Shown here: in pieces, positions 26,089 to 35,436 of the stretch
How the letters are laid out: every line of letters starts with the position of its first letter
How positions within the stretch are numbered: position 1 is the stretch's first letter
From: Oceanicella sp. SM1341
Lineage (GTDB): Bacteria; Pseudomonadota; Alphaproteobacteria; Rhodobacterales; Rhodobacteraceae
Length of the DNA: 64,000 nt
Reading direction: 5' to 3'
Assembly: GCF_003448965.1 (NCBI RefSeq)
Contig: NZ_QRGC01000022.1
Coordinates: forward strand, 35,505-99,504
The notes under the pieces: model-generated
The model's database searches: none
The model's input: the letters and a program-made list of their open reading frames with translations, nothing else
What the model was told of the DNA's origin: nothing
Program-made: the position numbers and the translations under genes

Positions 26089-26959
26089 TGCGGGCCTCCC
26101 GGGCGGCATCCTCGGCCGCAACCTCGGCGCGCAGGCCGGCGAGCACCGCCTCGGGCACCGGCTGCAGCGAGGCGAAGGGGTCGGTGTAGCGCGGCGTCGC
26201 GGCCATCAGCGCGCGGGTGTAGGGGTGGGCGGGGGCGCGGAAGAGCGCCTCCGTCGGCCCCGCCTCCACCACCTTGCCGGCGAAGAGCACGCTCACCGAC
26301 TGGCTCACCTTCGCCACCACGCCGAGGTCATGGGTGACGAAGAGCACCGCGGTGTTGTGGCGGGCCTGCAGCTCGGCGATCAGGCGCAGGATCTGCTTCT
26401 GCACCGTCACGTCGAGCGCGGTGGTGGGCTCGTCTGCCACGATGAGCCGCGGCTCGGAGGCGAAGGCGGCGGCGATGAGCACGCGCTGGCGCATGCCGCC
26501 CGAGAGCTCGTGCGGGTAGGAGGCCATCACCCGCTCCGGCGCGCGGATGCGCACCTCGTCGAGCAGCTCGCGCGCCCGCGCGTCGGCCCGTGCCCGGATC
26601 CAGCCCAGCAGGTGCACCAGCTTGTCGGTGATCTGCGGGCCGATGCGCCGCGAGGGGTTGAGCGCGGTGAGCGGGTCCTGCGGGATGAGCGCGGCCGCGG
26701 CCCCCACGGTGCGGCGGCGGAGGCCCGGGCTGAGGGCGCCGAGGTTCTGGCCCTCCAGCAGGATGTCGCCGGAGGTGACCTCGATGCCGCGCGGCAGCAC
26801 GCCGAGCACCGCCTTCCCGATCATGCTCTTGCCGGCGCCGCTCTCGCCCACCAGGGCGCGCACCTCGCCGGGGGCCACGCTGAGCGAGACGTTGCGCAGC
26901 AGGCGGGGCCCGCGGCGGATGGCGGCGTCGAGGCCGAGGATCTCGAGACAGGCGGTCAT
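26081..26959 (-). CDS. Peptide/opine-type ABC transporter ATPase (OppD-like)
   Basis: The 292-residue ATPase has Walker A ALVGESGAGKSM, PQDPLTALNPSRR in the Q-loop, signature ELSGGMRQRV and Walker B LIVADEPTTALD, with the OppD C-terminal HPYTRALMAATP. The start at 26959 overlaps the permease stop by ATGA. It forms the heteromeric motor with the OppF-like subunit. Confidence 0.93.
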   Translation of the reverse strand: MTACLEILGLDAAIRRGPRLLRNVSLSVAPGEVRALVGESGAGKSMIGKAVLGVLPRGIEVTSGDILLEGQNLGALSPGLRRRTVGAAAALIPQDPLTALNPSRRIGPQITDKLVHLLGWIRARADARARELLDEVRIRAPERVMASYPHELSGGMRQRVLIAAAFASEPRLIVADEPTTALDVTVQKQILRLIAELQARHNTAVLFVTHDLGVVAKVSQSVSVLFAGKVVEAGPTEALFRAPAHPYTRALMAATPRYTDPFASLQPVPEAVLAGLRAEVAAEDAAREARNG

Positions 26960-27807
26960 CGCAGCACCGGGTCGAAACGGTCCTTCAGCCCCTCGCCGAA
27001 CTGGCTGAAGGAGAGGACGGTGAGGAACAGGGCGACAAGCGGGAACACGAGCACCCACCAGGCGAAGTGGATGGAGGCGCGGCCCTCCGCGATCATCGAG
27101 CCCCAGGTGGGGTCGTCGGTGGAGATCGACAGGTTCACGAAGCTCAGGATCGCCTCCACGATCACGGCCACGCCCATCTCGAGCGCGAGCAGGGCGATGA
27201 CGGAGGGCAGCACGTTGGGCAGCACCTCGGTGAGCAGCGTGCCGATGCGCCCGGCGCCGCCGATGCGGGCGGAGTGCACGTAGTCCATGCGCGCCTGCAC
27301 CATGGCCTCGGCGCGGATGACCCGGGCGAAGCGGGTCCAGTCGATGATGGCGATGGCGAGGATGACCGAGTGCAGCCCCGCGCCCAGCACCGCCACCAGC
27401 AGGATGGCGAAGAGCACCGGCGGGAAGGCCATCCAGACATCGACGAGCCGGGAGACGACACGGTCCGGCCAGCCGCCGAAGTATCCGGCGACGAGGCCAA
27501 GCGCCGAGCCGAGCAGGCAGGCCGCACTGGCCGCGATGAGCGCCACGACGAGGGCGATGCGCGCGCCCCAGACGATGCGCGAAAGCACGTCGCGGCCGAG
27601 GCTGTCGGTGCCCAGCCAGTAGCCCGGCTCGGCCCCGCCCACCCAGGCGGGCGGCAGGCGCTCGAGCATCAGGTCCTGTGCCAGCGGGTCATGCGGGGCG
27701 ATCCAGGGGGCGGCGAGGGCGGCGAGGCAGAGCAGCCCGAGCCAGAGGCCCGGCAGCCAGAGCCGCACCCCGGCGCGGCGGCGCTGTGCGCGGGTGTCGG
27801 CGCTCAT
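26956..27807 (-). CDS. ABC transporter permease (OppC/DppC-like)
   Basis: The 283-residue inner-membrane protein has about six helices and the BPD_transp_1 coupling region ARIGGAGRIGTLLTEVLPNVLPS. The N-terminal extension with PWIAPHDPLAQDLMLERLPP and HPLGTD-like YWLGTDSLGRDV is typical of the OppC class. It is separated from its partner permease by the 286-bp repeat array. Confidence 0.92.
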   Translation of the reverse strand: MSADTRAQRRRAGVRLWLPGLWLGLLCLAALAAPWIAPHDPLAQDLMLERLPPAWVGGAEPGYWLGTDSLGRDVLSRIVWGARIALVVALIAASAACLLGSALGLVAGYFGGWPDRVVSRLVDVWMAFPPVLFAILLVAVLGAGLHSVILAIAIIDWTRFARVIRAEAMVQARMDYVHSARIGGAGRIGTLLTEVLPNVLPSVIALLALEMGVAVIVEAILSFVNLSISTDDPTWGSMIAEGRASIHFAWWVLVFPLVALFLTVLSFSQFGEGLKDRFDPVLR

Positions 27808-27831
27808 CGGGTGGCCTCCGGGGCGCGGTCA

Positions 27832-28585
27832 GGGCAGGGTGCCTCGCTCCGAACTTCCGCCCGGCGGCAGGCCGGGCAGCGCCCAACCCTCCCCCCGGGA
27901 GGGCGCTGCTGCGACGCCTCCGCAGGCACGCCGGCCGGGGTGGCGCGACGTGCTGCGAGCAGGCCAGGCCGGGGCAGCGCCATCCCAGGGTCGGGCGCTG
28001 CCCTTCGCCCCGCGGTTCGGGCGGAGTGAGACGGACTAAGAAAGCGAGAGCGAAGCGACTGCCTCGCGGCACGCCAGCTCTCCGCCAAGCCTGACCAACC
28101 GCTCGCGGCTGCAAGCAGGGCAGGGCGCCTCGCTCCGGGCCTCCGCCCGGCGGCACGCCGGGCAGCGCCCGACCCTCCCCCCGGGAGGGCGCTTCTGCAA
28201 CGCCTCCGCGGGCACGCCGGCCGGGGCGGCCTGATGCGCGGCACGCAGGCCGTGCCGGGGCAGCGCCCACCCAGGATCGGGCGCTGCCCTTCGCCCTGCG
28301 GTTCGGGCGGGGTGAAGGGGACTGCGAAAGTGAGAGCGAAGCGATTGCCATGCGGCACGCCAGTTCTCCGCCGAAATCGACCAATCGCTCGCGGCTGCAA
28401 GCAAGGCAGGGCGCCTCGCTCCGGGCTTCCGCCCGGCGGCACGCCGGGCAGCGCCCGACCCTCCCCCCGGGAGGGCGCTTCTGCCCCGCCTCCGCAGGCA
28501 CGCCGGCCGGGGTGGCGCGGAGTATTGCGCGCAGGCCGGGCCGGGGAGGCCTTGCTCTTCGCTCTGCGGCTCGGGGCGGAGGGGA
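27832..28585. repeat. 286-bp tandem repeat array (about 2.6 copies) inside the Opp-type operon
   Basis: Copies begin at 27832, 28118 and 28404, an exact 286-bp period. The third loses about 29 bp internally and ends near 28585, just before the stop of the OppB-like gene. Each unit contains strong inverted repeats, such as GCCCGGCGGC/GCCGGGC and CCCTCCC/GGGAGGG. Copies differ by scattered substitutions and small indels, so they are not a fresh duplication. No frame is conserved as a convincing protein. It occupies the whole 783-bp gap between the two permease genes. Confidence 0.9.
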
Positions 28586-28590
28586 GAGCA

Positions 28591-29610
28591 TCAGCCATGG
28601 CGCAGCCTCGGGTTCAGCAGGGAATAGGTGAGGTCCACGGCGAGGTTGACCAGGATGAAGATCACCGCGAAGAGCAGCACGATGCCCTGGATCAGCGGCA
28701 GGTCGCGGTTGATCACCGCGTCGATGGCCATGTTGCCCAGCCCCTCGTAGGAGAACAGCCGCTCCACGATCACCGTGCCGCCGATGAGGAAGGTGAACTG
28801 CACGCCCACCAGCGTGAGCGTGGGCAGGGCGGCGTTGCGCAGGCCCTCGCGCAGGATCACCCGCAGCTCGGAATAGCCGCGCACCCGGGCGAGGGTGACG
28901 TAGTCGAGGTTCAGCACTTCCTTCAGGCTCTGCTTCAGGAGCTGCGCGATGATCGCGGCCAGCGGCAGGGCGAGGGCGAGCGCGGGCATGATCATGTGGC
29001 TCAGCAGGTCGGCCGTGAGGTCGAAGCGCAGCCGCAGGATGCTCTCCACGAGGTAGAACTGCGTGGCGAAGGGCAGGTCGAGCCGGGGCGAGACCCGCCC
29101 CGAGATCTCCAGCACCGGCCAGAGCACGCCGAAGAGCAGGATGAGCACGAGCCCCCAGAGGAAATCCGGCACCGAGAGCGCGGCGCCATTGGTGAGGTCC
29201 ACCCCCGCTTCCAGCGGTGTCGCGCGGTGGCGGGCGCCGAAGATGGCGAGGAAGCCGCCCAGCACCAGCGCGATGACGAGCGCCAGCGCGCTCAGCTCCA
29301 GCGTGGCCGGCAGCCGGCCCAGCACCAGCCCCGCCACCGGCTGGCGCAGCGAGATGGAGGTGCCGAAGTCCCCTTGCAGCACGCCGCCGAGCCAGATGAG
29401 GAACTGCTCGGGCATCGAGCGGTCGAGCCCGTAGAGGGCGCGCAGCCGCTCCACGTCGGCATCCGAGGCGCCGGGGGGCAGCATCATCGCGATCGGGTCG
29501 CCCGGGGCGACGCGGATGATCACGAACACCACCACGGCCACGCCGAACAGCGTGATCACCATGGAGGCGAGGCGGGCGAGGAGGGTCTTGAGCAGCATCT
29601 GGGCCTTCAC
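28591..29610 (-). CDS. ABC transporter permease (OppB/DppB-like)
   Basis: The 339-residue protein has six helices and the OppB N-terminal pattern VVFVIIRVAPGDPIAMMLPPGAS, with the coupling loop VRGYSELRVILREGLRNAALPTL (key part LREGLRNAALPT). In-frame ATGs at codons 5 and 17 are alternatives. It follows the binding-protein gene by 77 bp and precedes the repeat array. Confidence 0.92.
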   Translation of the reverse strand: MKAQMLLKTLLARLASMVITLFGVAVVVFVIIRVAPGDPIAMMLPPGASDADVERLRALYGLDRSMPEQFLIWLGGVLQGDFGTSISLRQPVAGLVLGRLPATLELSALALVIALVLGGFLAIFGARHRATPLEAGVDLTNGAALSVPDFLWGLVLILLFGVLWPVLEISGRVSPRLDLPFATQFYLVESILRLRFDLTADLLSHMIMPALALALPLAAIIAQLLKQSLKEVLNLDYVTLARVRGYSELRVILREGLRNAALPTLTLVGVQFTFLIGGTVIVERLFSYEGLGNMAIDAVINRDLPLIQGIVLLFAVIFILVNLAVDLTYSLLNPRLRHG

Positions 29611-29687
29611 GGGCGGAAGCGGCGGGAGGCACCGGGGGGCCTCCCGCCCGGGGCGGGCGCTAGGGGGGCGGCCCCCCGGGAAAGGCC

Positions 29688-31229
29688 TCAGGCCGGGGTC
29701 ATCAGCGCCGGCAGCAGCGCGCCTGAGGCATGCGGCACCACCGAGATGCCCGCGTCATGCACGATGGGCTGCACGTACTGCAGCAGCGGGATCACGTAGC
29801 ATTCCTCGGCGATGTAGCGGCTCACGTCCTTCCAGCCCTGGATGCGCTTCTCCTCGTCCTGCTCGGCCCAGAGCGGGGCGATCTTCGCCACCAGGTCCTC
29901 GCTGTCCCAGACGGAATGCGGCGAGGGGCCGAACATGGCAAAGCCCGTCGAGGTGGTGGGGTCGCCCACCGAGTTGCCCCAGTTGTAGAAGGCGGCGGGG
30001 GCGAGCTGGTCGGCGGCGCGCAGCTCGTAGTGCTTCGCGATCTCGTAGACCTCGATCTCGGCCTCGATGCCCACCTTGCGCCACATGCCCACGATGGCCT
30101 GGATCATCTCGTAATCCTTGGGCTTGAAGCCGCGGGTGGTCTGGATGGTGAAGCGCACCGGGTTGTCGGTGGAATAGCCCGAGGCCGCGAGCAGCTCCTT
30201 CGCCTTCTCCGGGTCGTGCTCGAAGGTGATGGAGGGGTCGTAGGCGGCGTATTCCGGTGTCTCCAGCGTGGCGAGCGGCACGCCGTAGCCGCGCAGCAGC
30301 CGGTCGATGATGAGCTGCTTGTCGATGGCGTGATGCGCGGCGAGGCGGACGTTCTTGTCCAGCATCACGTCGATGTCGTTGAGGAAGATCATCCCGATGT
30401 CGGAGACCGGGTGCGCCTCGCCGGTGAGGCCCTCCTTCTCCACCAGCCGGTCATACTCCTCGTAGGGGATCTCGAGCGTGACGAGGGAATTGCCCGATTC
30501 CACCTCCGCCACGCGGCTCGCGGCATCGGTGACGAACTTGATGGTCACGGTCTCGAAGGCCGGTGCGCCGCCCCAGTAGTCGGGGTTTGCCACCAGCCGC
30601 AGGTAGGCGTTGCGCTCGAAGCGGTCGACCTTGTAGGGGCCGGTGCCGATGGGGGCGGCCTCGAAGCCCTCCGGGCCCACCTCCTCGTAATAGGCCTTGG
30701 GCAGCACGTAGCCGGTGAGGAAGCTCATCCACTTGAAGATCGTCGGGTCATACTCGATCACGTCGCCGGTGATGCGATTGCCCTCGATGGTGAAATTGCC
30801 GATCTTCGACCAGACGAACTGCATGGGGCTGCCGGTTTCGGGCTTTGCCGCGCGCTCGAGCGAGAACACCACGTCCTCGGCCGAGAAGGGCGAGCCATCA
30901 TGCCAGGTGACACCCTCGCGCACCACCATGAAGACCTGCGTCTTGTCCTCGTTCCAGCCCCACTCGGTGAGCAGGCCGGCGTCGAAGGTGAGGTCGGGCT
31001 TCTGCAGGATGAACTGGTCGAACACCGACTGGTAGATGCCCTGGATGGTGGGGTTGACCGCCGAGGGGCCGGTGGTGGGGTCCCAGGAGGGCAGGTTCAC
31101 GTTGTAGGCGATGGTGAGGTCGCCGCTCTCCTGCGCCACGGCCGCCGAGAGGCCGAGCTTGCCGAGCGCCGAGAGCCCCACGCCGAGGCCGATACCGGTT
31201 TGCAGAAATGCGCGTCGTGTCTGGGTCAT
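29688..31229 (-). CDS. ABC transporter substrate-binding protein (SBP_bac_5, DppA/OppA type)
   Basis: The 513-residue periplasmic protein has a Tat-like signal (TQTRRAFLQTG, cleavage near AVAQ-ES) and the family motif EGVTWHDGSPFSAEDVVFS; APIGTGPYKV marks the second lobe. The start at 31229 has AGGAAACC upstream; an earlier ATG would add 12 residues before the Tat motif. It is the first gene of the Opp-type operon and is preceded by a double operator at 31296-31321. Peptides, opines or amino-acid conjugates are family ligands. Confidence 0.93.
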   Translation of the reverse strand: MTQTRRAFLQTGIGLGVGLSALGKLGLSAAVAQESGDLTIAYNVNLPSWDPTTGPSAVNPTIQGIYQSVFDQFILQKPDLTFDAGLLTEWGWNEDKTQVFMVVREGVTWHDGSPFSAEDVVFSLERAAKPETGSPMQFVWSKIGNFTIEGNRITGDVIEYDPTIFKWMSFLTGYVLPKAYYEEVGPEGFEAAPIGTGPYKVDRFERNAYLRLVANPDYWGGAPAFETVTIKFVTDAASRVAEVESGNSLVTLEIPYEEYDRLVEKEGLTGEAHPVSDIGMIFLNDIDVMLDKNVRLAAHHAIDKQLIIDRLLRGYGVPLATLETPEYAAYDPSITFEHDPEKAKELLAASGYSTDNPVRFTIQTTRGFKPKDYEMIQAIVGMWRKVGIEAEIEVYEIAKHYELRAADQLAPAAFYNWGNSVGDPTTSTGFAMFGPSPHSVWDSEDLVAKIAPLWAEQDEEKRIQGWKDVSRYIAEECYVIPLLQYVQPIVHDAGISVVPHASGALLPALMTPA

Positions 31230-31295
31230 GTGCTGGTTTCCTGTTGGGTCGGTCCGGCCTCTCACGGGGCCTTTGGGGCAGTCTGGCGCGATTCC

Positions 31296-31321
31296 TTCAT
31301 GTTTGAAAGATCAAACCTGAA
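31296..31321. promoter_or_regulatory. Double TTCA-N4-TGAA operator before the Opp-type operon
   Basis: Boxes TTCATGTTTGAA (31296-31307) and ATCAAACCTGAA (31310-31321, one mismatch) have centres 14 bp apart. The site lies 67 bp before the binding-protein start and just after the FAD oxidoreductase gene. Confidence 0.65.
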
Positions 31322-31336
31322 GGGATCGTGGAGGGC

Positions 31337-32896
31337 TCATTTCCCGGCAATGCGGCTGGCCGCCATGAAGCCGGAGGCAGCCCCGGTGCCGGCGCCGGGC
31401 CAGCTCGCGGCACCGATCAGGTGCAGGGCCTTCACCGGGGTGCTCCAGTCGGCGTGGCCGCGCACGGGGCGGTAGAGGAAGTTCTGGTCGAGATGGTGCG
31501 AGCCGCAGACCTGGTCTCCCCCCACGAGGTTGGGGTTGCGGGCCTCGAGGTCGGCCGGGCTCTCCACCGTGCGGGCGAGCACATGGGCGCCGAGGCCGGG
31601 GGCATATTGCTCCAGCAGCGCCATGGCGCGGTCGGCATAGGCCTCGCGCAGCTCCGCCCAGTCGGTGCCGGTGATCTCGCCGGCGGCGTCGCCGCGGATG
31701 TCGGCGGGCAGGGCGCGGACCTGCACCCAGAGCGTGTGCCGCCCCTCCGGCGCGCGCGACGGGTCGACCACCGTGGGCTGGCCGACGACGAGGATCGGCG
31801 CGCGCGGCAGCAGGCCGGCCATGGCTTCCGTGTAGACCGAGGCCATGTAATCCAGCGAGGGGGCGATGTGCACGTAGGCGAAGCGCTGCAGCCCGGCGGC
31901 GCGCCAGGGCGGCAGGGCGTCGAGCGCGAGATGGATCATCATCGTGCCCGGCCCGTGGCGGAAACGGGCGAGGCCGGCGTCGTAGCGCGCGTCGCCGCTG
32001 CCCTGCTTCAGCAGGCGGGCGAGGCCGCGCGGCGCGACGTTCGCCAGCACCGCCTTAGCCGCCCGGGTCACCGTGCCGTCATCGAGCCGCACGCCCACCG
32101 CCCGGCCGTTCTCCACGCAGATCTCGGTGACCTCCGTGGCGCAATGGATCTCGCCGCCGCGGGCGCGGATCATGGCGCAGAGCGCGTCGGTGAGCGTGCC
32201 GGCGCCGCCCGCGCCGATCACCATGCCGAAGCACTGGTTGGCCATCGCCTCGAGATAGGGGAACACCGCGCCGCCGGCGATGTCGGGCGCGAAGTCGAGA
32301 TGCATGCCCCAGGCGCCGAGCGTGGCCTGCACCTTCGGGTCACGGAACGTCTCGGTGAGCCAGGCGCGGGGCGAGGCTGCGAGCAGGCGCATCAGGTCGG
32401 CGGTGCCGCCCGCGCCATGCGCCCGCCAGGCGCGCCAGGCCTGGCCGGCGAGCGAGCGCGGGGTCATCGGCGCGCCCAGCAACCCGCCCACCGAGGCAGC
32501 GCGGGCGGGGAAGGCGGCGACCATCTCGCGCCAGGTATCGGCATCGCGCGAATCGGCGAATCGGCCCAGGGTGGTGTCGAGGTCGGCGCTCACGCCGAAG
32601 AAGCTGCCATCGGGGAAGGCGGAGGCGAAGGGATGCGCGGCGGGCGCCAGGGCGAAGCCGTGGGATTTCAATTCATCCGCATATTTCGCATGGAAGGCTG
32701 AGCCGGCGAACATCGAGAGGTTCATCGCCGCCACGTCATGCCGGTAGCCGGGCAGGGTGAGCGCCTCGGTTTTCACCGCGCCACCGGGCGTGGCGGCCTT
32801 CTCGAACAGGCCCACACGCCAGCCGCTTGCCGCGAGATGCGCCGCCGCTGCCAATGAATTGACCCCCGCGCCCACCAGGATCGCGTCATATTGCAT
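31337..32896 (-). CDS. FAD-dependent oxidoreductase, CrtI/PYROXD2-like (1)
   Basis: The 519-residue protein has an N-terminal FAD site (AILVGAGVNSLAAAAHLAASGWRVGLFEK; core GAGVNSLAAAAHLA) and the C-terminal ribityl-binding motif LIGAASWPGAGTGAASG, as in phytoene desaturases and amine oxidases. The middle carries SRAPEGRHTLWVQV. No membrane anchor is evident. It is about as long as its paralogue at 33838 and shares blocks such as VGQPT-DPSRAPEG. Possible roles are desaturation or oxidation of an indolic intermediate. It diverges from the isatin hydrolase gene. Confidence 0.85.
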   Translation of the reverse strand: MQYDAILVGAGVNSLAAAAHLAASGWRVGLFEKAATPGGAVKTEALTLPGYRHDVAAMNLSMFAGSAFHAKYADELKSHGFALAPAAHPFASAFPDGSFFGVSADLDTTLGRFADSRDADTWREMVAAFPARAASVGGLLGAPMTPRSLAGQAWRAWRAHGAGGTADLMRLLAASPRAWLTETFRDPKVQATLGAWGMHLDFAPDIAGGAVFPYLEAMANQCFGMVIGAGGAGTLTDALCAMIRARGGEIHCATEVTEICVENGRAVGVRLDDGTVTRAAKAVLANVAPRGLARLLKQGSGDARYDAGLARFRHGPGTMMIHLALDALPPWRAAGLQRFAYVHIAPSLDYMASVYTEAMAGLLPRAPILVVGQPTVVDPSRAPEGRHTLWVQVRALPADIRGDAAGEITGTDWAELREAYADRAMALLEQYAPGLGAHVLARTVESPADLEARNPNLVGGDQVCGSHHLDQNFLYRPVRGHADWSTPVKALHLIGAASWPGAGTGAASGFMAASRIAGK

Positions 32897-32925
32897 GTTT
32901 TCTCACCATCCCTGTCATCGGTGTG

Positions 32926-32949
32926 AAATATGTTTGCATTTGCATATTT
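32926..32949. promoter_or_regulatory. AAATATG-N10-CATATTT palindrome between FAD enzyme 1 and isatin hydrolase 1
   Basis: A 24-bp inverted repeat with 7-bp perfect arms lies in the divergent spacer. Its sequence differs from the TTCA-N4-TGAA boxes, so a second regulator, perhaps one of the other two MarR proteins, may act here. Confidence 0.5.
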
Positions 32950-33043
32950 GTCTGTCTAGCCTTTCTTTCGGATCCCCCGCTCGGGCGGGGTGTGTCGCAA
33001 GGGATGCCACCGGAAGGGTGGCTGCCGACAGGAAGGATGGACC

Positions 33044-33829
33044 ATGACCAACGCTGTATCTGCTCTCGCCGCCGGTCTGCTCGACGGTTCGGTGGAGGTG
33101 ATCGACCTCGCCGCCACGCTCGGGCCCTCGACCCCGCTGCTGAAGCTGCCGCCGGAGCTTGCCGTCGACACCCCGCAGATCGAGATCCACCGCATCTCCG
33201 AGTATGACAAGGACGGGCCGTTCTGGGCCTGGAACTGGCTCAAGCTCGGCGAGCATTCCGGCACGCATTTCGACGCGCCGCACCACTGGATCACCGGCAA
33301 GGACTTCGCCGACGGCTATACCGACACGATCCCGGTGAAGAATTTCGTCGCCCCGGTGAACGTGATCGACTGCTCGGCCGAGGTGGCCGCCAACCCCGAC
33401 TTCCTGCTCACCGCCGATGGCGTGAAGGCCTGGGAGGCCGAGCACGGCGAGATCGGCGCCGGCGAGTGGGTGGTGATGCGCTCCGACTGGTACAAGCGCA
33501 ACGGCTCCGAGGAGACCTTCCTCAACACCGACGAGAACGGCCCGCATTCGCCCGGCCCCTCGGTGGATTGCATCGAGTACATCCTCTCCAAGGGCGTGAT
33601 CGGCTGGGGCAACGAGTGCATCGGCACCGACGCGGGCGCCGCGGGTGGCTTCGAGCCGCCGTTCCCCGCGCACAACCTGCTGCACAAGGCCAACAAGTAC
33701 GGGCTCGCCAGCCTGTGCAACCTCGACAAGCTGCCGGCGAAGGGCGCGGTGCTCATCGTCACGCCGCTGAAGATCGAGAACGGCACCGGCTCGCCCGTGC
33801 GCGCGCTGGCGCTGGTCGCGAAGGGCTGA
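33044..33829 (+). CDS. Isatin hydrolase (cyclase family, metal-dependent)
   Basis: The 261-residue protein is very close to my recollection of the characterised Labrenzia aggregata isatin hydrolase: ISEYDKDGPFWAWNW, the metal motif H71-S-G-T-H75-F-D77-A-P-H-H, then LLTADGVKAWEAEHGEIGAG, and IGTDAGAAGGFEPPFPAHN. The enzyme uses Mn to open isatin (indole-2,3-dione) to isatinate in the cytoplasm. The superfamily also includes KynB formamidase, but that is shorter (about 210 residues). A GGAAGG site precedes the ATG. A CrtI-like gene follows 8 bp downstream. Confidence 0.87.
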   Translation: MTNAVSALAAGLLDGSVEVIDLAATLGPSTPLLKLPPELAVDTPQIEIHRISEYDKDGPFWAWNWLKLGEHSGTHFDAPHHWITGKDFADGYTDTIPVKNFVAPVNVIDCSAEVAANPDFLLTADGVKAWEAEHGEIGAGEWVVMRSDWYKRNGSEETFLNTDENGPHSPGPSVDCIEYILSKGVIGWGNECIGTDAGAAGGFEPPFPAHNLLHKANKYGLASLCNLDKLPAKGAVLIVTPLKIENGTGSPVRALALVAKG

Positions 33830-33837
33830 GGCGAGGC

Positions 33838-35436
33838 ATGCCCGGCAATCCGGATTACATCATCGTCGGCTCCGGCATCAACGCGCTGGTCTGTGCTGCC
33901 CTGCTGGGCAAGGCGGGCCGGCGGGTGCTGGTGCTCGAGCGCGAGCGCGAGGGCGAGATCGGCGGCTGCATGAAGACCGCCGAGATCACCGCCCCCGGCT
34001 TCGTGCATGACGTGATGGCGACGACCTTCGTGCTGTTCGTGACCTCGCCGGCCTATGCGGCCCTCGGCAAGGACCTCGCGCGGCACGGGCTCGAGTTCGC
34101 GGGGACCGACACGCCCACCGGCGTGCTGCGCCCCGACGGATCGTCGCTCACCTTCCGGACCGACCGGGCAGCCAACATCGCCGCCTTCAACGCCGCGGCC
34201 GCGGGCGACGGGGACACCCATGGCGCCCAGGTTTCGGCCACGGAGGCGGATGCGGGCCTGCTCTTCGGCCTGCTGGGCGGCGGGCTCTGGACCCGCCAGA
34301 CCCTCACGTTGCTGGCCCGCGAGGCGCTGAAGCGCGGCCCGCGCGGCCTCGCCGCCGTGCTGGGGGGCGCGATGACGCCGATGCGCTCCTGGCTGGAAAG
34401 CTCGTATCGCTCCGAGCTCACCCGCGCGCTCTGGGCGCCCTGGGGGCTGCATGCGGGGCTGGGCCCCGAGGCGGCCTTCTCCGGCCAGATGGGCCGGATC
34501 ATCGCCTTCGCGCTGGAGGCGGCGGGCGCGCCGATCGTGAAGGGCGGGGCGGCCAATCTCACCGCCGCCTTCCGCCGGCTGATCGAGGAGCAGGGCGGCG
34601 AGATCCGCACCGGGGCCGACGTGGCGGAGATCCGCGTCACCACCGGCGCGGGCGGGGTGAACAGCGGCACGGCGCGGGCCCGCGGCGTGATGCTGGCCGG
34701 CGGCCGGGAGCTGCGCGCCGAGATCGGCGTCATCGCCTCCGTCACGCCTGACCAGCTCTACGGCCGGCTGCTGCCCGGCGGCGCCGAGCGCGAGCGCGCC
34801 GAATACCGCTACGGCAAGGGCAATTTCCAGCTCCATTACGCGCTGAACACCCCGCCGAAATGGCGCACGGAGGGGCTGGGGGGCGTGGCGCTGCTCCACC
34901 TCACCCCCGGGCTCGACGGTGTGTCGAAAGCCTCGAACGAGGCCGAGCGCGGGCTCTTGCCGGCGGTGCCCACCATCTGCGTGGGCCAGCCCACCGCGCT
35001 CGACCCCTCCCGCGCGCCGGAGGGGCAGGCCACGCTCTGGCTCCAGCTCCCCGAGGCACCGCGCCAGGTGAAGGGCGATGCGGCCGGCGAGATCGACACC
35101 CCCGCCGACGGCACCTGGACCGAGGCCCTGCGCGAGGCCTATGCCGACCGCGTGCAGGCGATCCTCGAGAGCCACATCGAGGGCTTCGGGGACAGTGTCA
35201 TCGCCCGGAAGGCCTATTCCCCGGCCGACCTCGAGGCGATGAACGTCAACCTCGTGGGGGGCGATCCCTACGGCGGGGCCTGCACCATCGACCAGTTCTT
35301 CCTCTGGCGGCCGTTCAAGGGCAGCGTCAACCACGAGACCGTGGTGCGCAACCTCTGGCACATCGGCGCCTCCACCCATCCCGGCCCCGGTCTCGGCGGC
35401 GGTTCGGGCTACCTGCTCGGACGGAGGCTCGCATGA
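33838..35436 (+). CDS. FAD-dependent oxidoreductase, CrtI/PYROXD2-like (2)
   Basis: The 532-residue paralogue of the 31337 gene has the FAD loop IIVGSGINALVCAALLGKAG and C-terminal IGASTHPGPGLGGGSGY. It keeps VGQPTALDPSRAPEG. The pair may act on successive or alternative indole/oxindole oxidations, or form a heteromer; neither is known. It lies in an operon with isatin hydrolase 1 and overlaps the marR 2 start (ATGA). Confidence 0.85.
   Translation: MPGNPDYIIVGSGINALVCAALLGKAGRRVLVLEREREGEIGGCMKTAEITAPGFVHDVMATTFVLFVTSPAYAALGKDLARHGLEFAGTDTPTGVLRPDGSSLTFRTDRAANIAAFNAAAAGDGDTHGAQVSATEADAGLLFGLLGGGLWTRQTLTLLAREALKRGPRGLAAVLGGAMTPMRSWLESSYRSELTRALWAPWGLHAGLGPEAAFSGQMGRIIAFALEAAGAPIVKGGAANLTAAFRRLIEEQGGEIRTGADVAEIRVTTGAGGVNSGTARARGVMLAGGRELRAEIGVIASVTPDQLYGRLLPGGAERERAEYRYGKGNFQLHYALNTPPKWRTEGLGGVALLHLTPGLDGVSKASNEAERGLLPAVPTICVGQPTALDPSRAPEGQATLWLQLPEAPRQVKGDAAGEIDTPADGTWTEALREAYADRVQAILESHIEGFGDSVIARKAYSPADLEAMNVNLVGGDPYGGACTIDQFFLWRPFKGSVNHETVVRNLWHIGASTHPGPGLGGGSGYLLGRRLA

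Noticed and set aside
27832..28585. CRISPR array
   Set aside because: The repeat unit is 286 bp and continuous, without short repeats alternating with unique spacers, and no cas genes are present.
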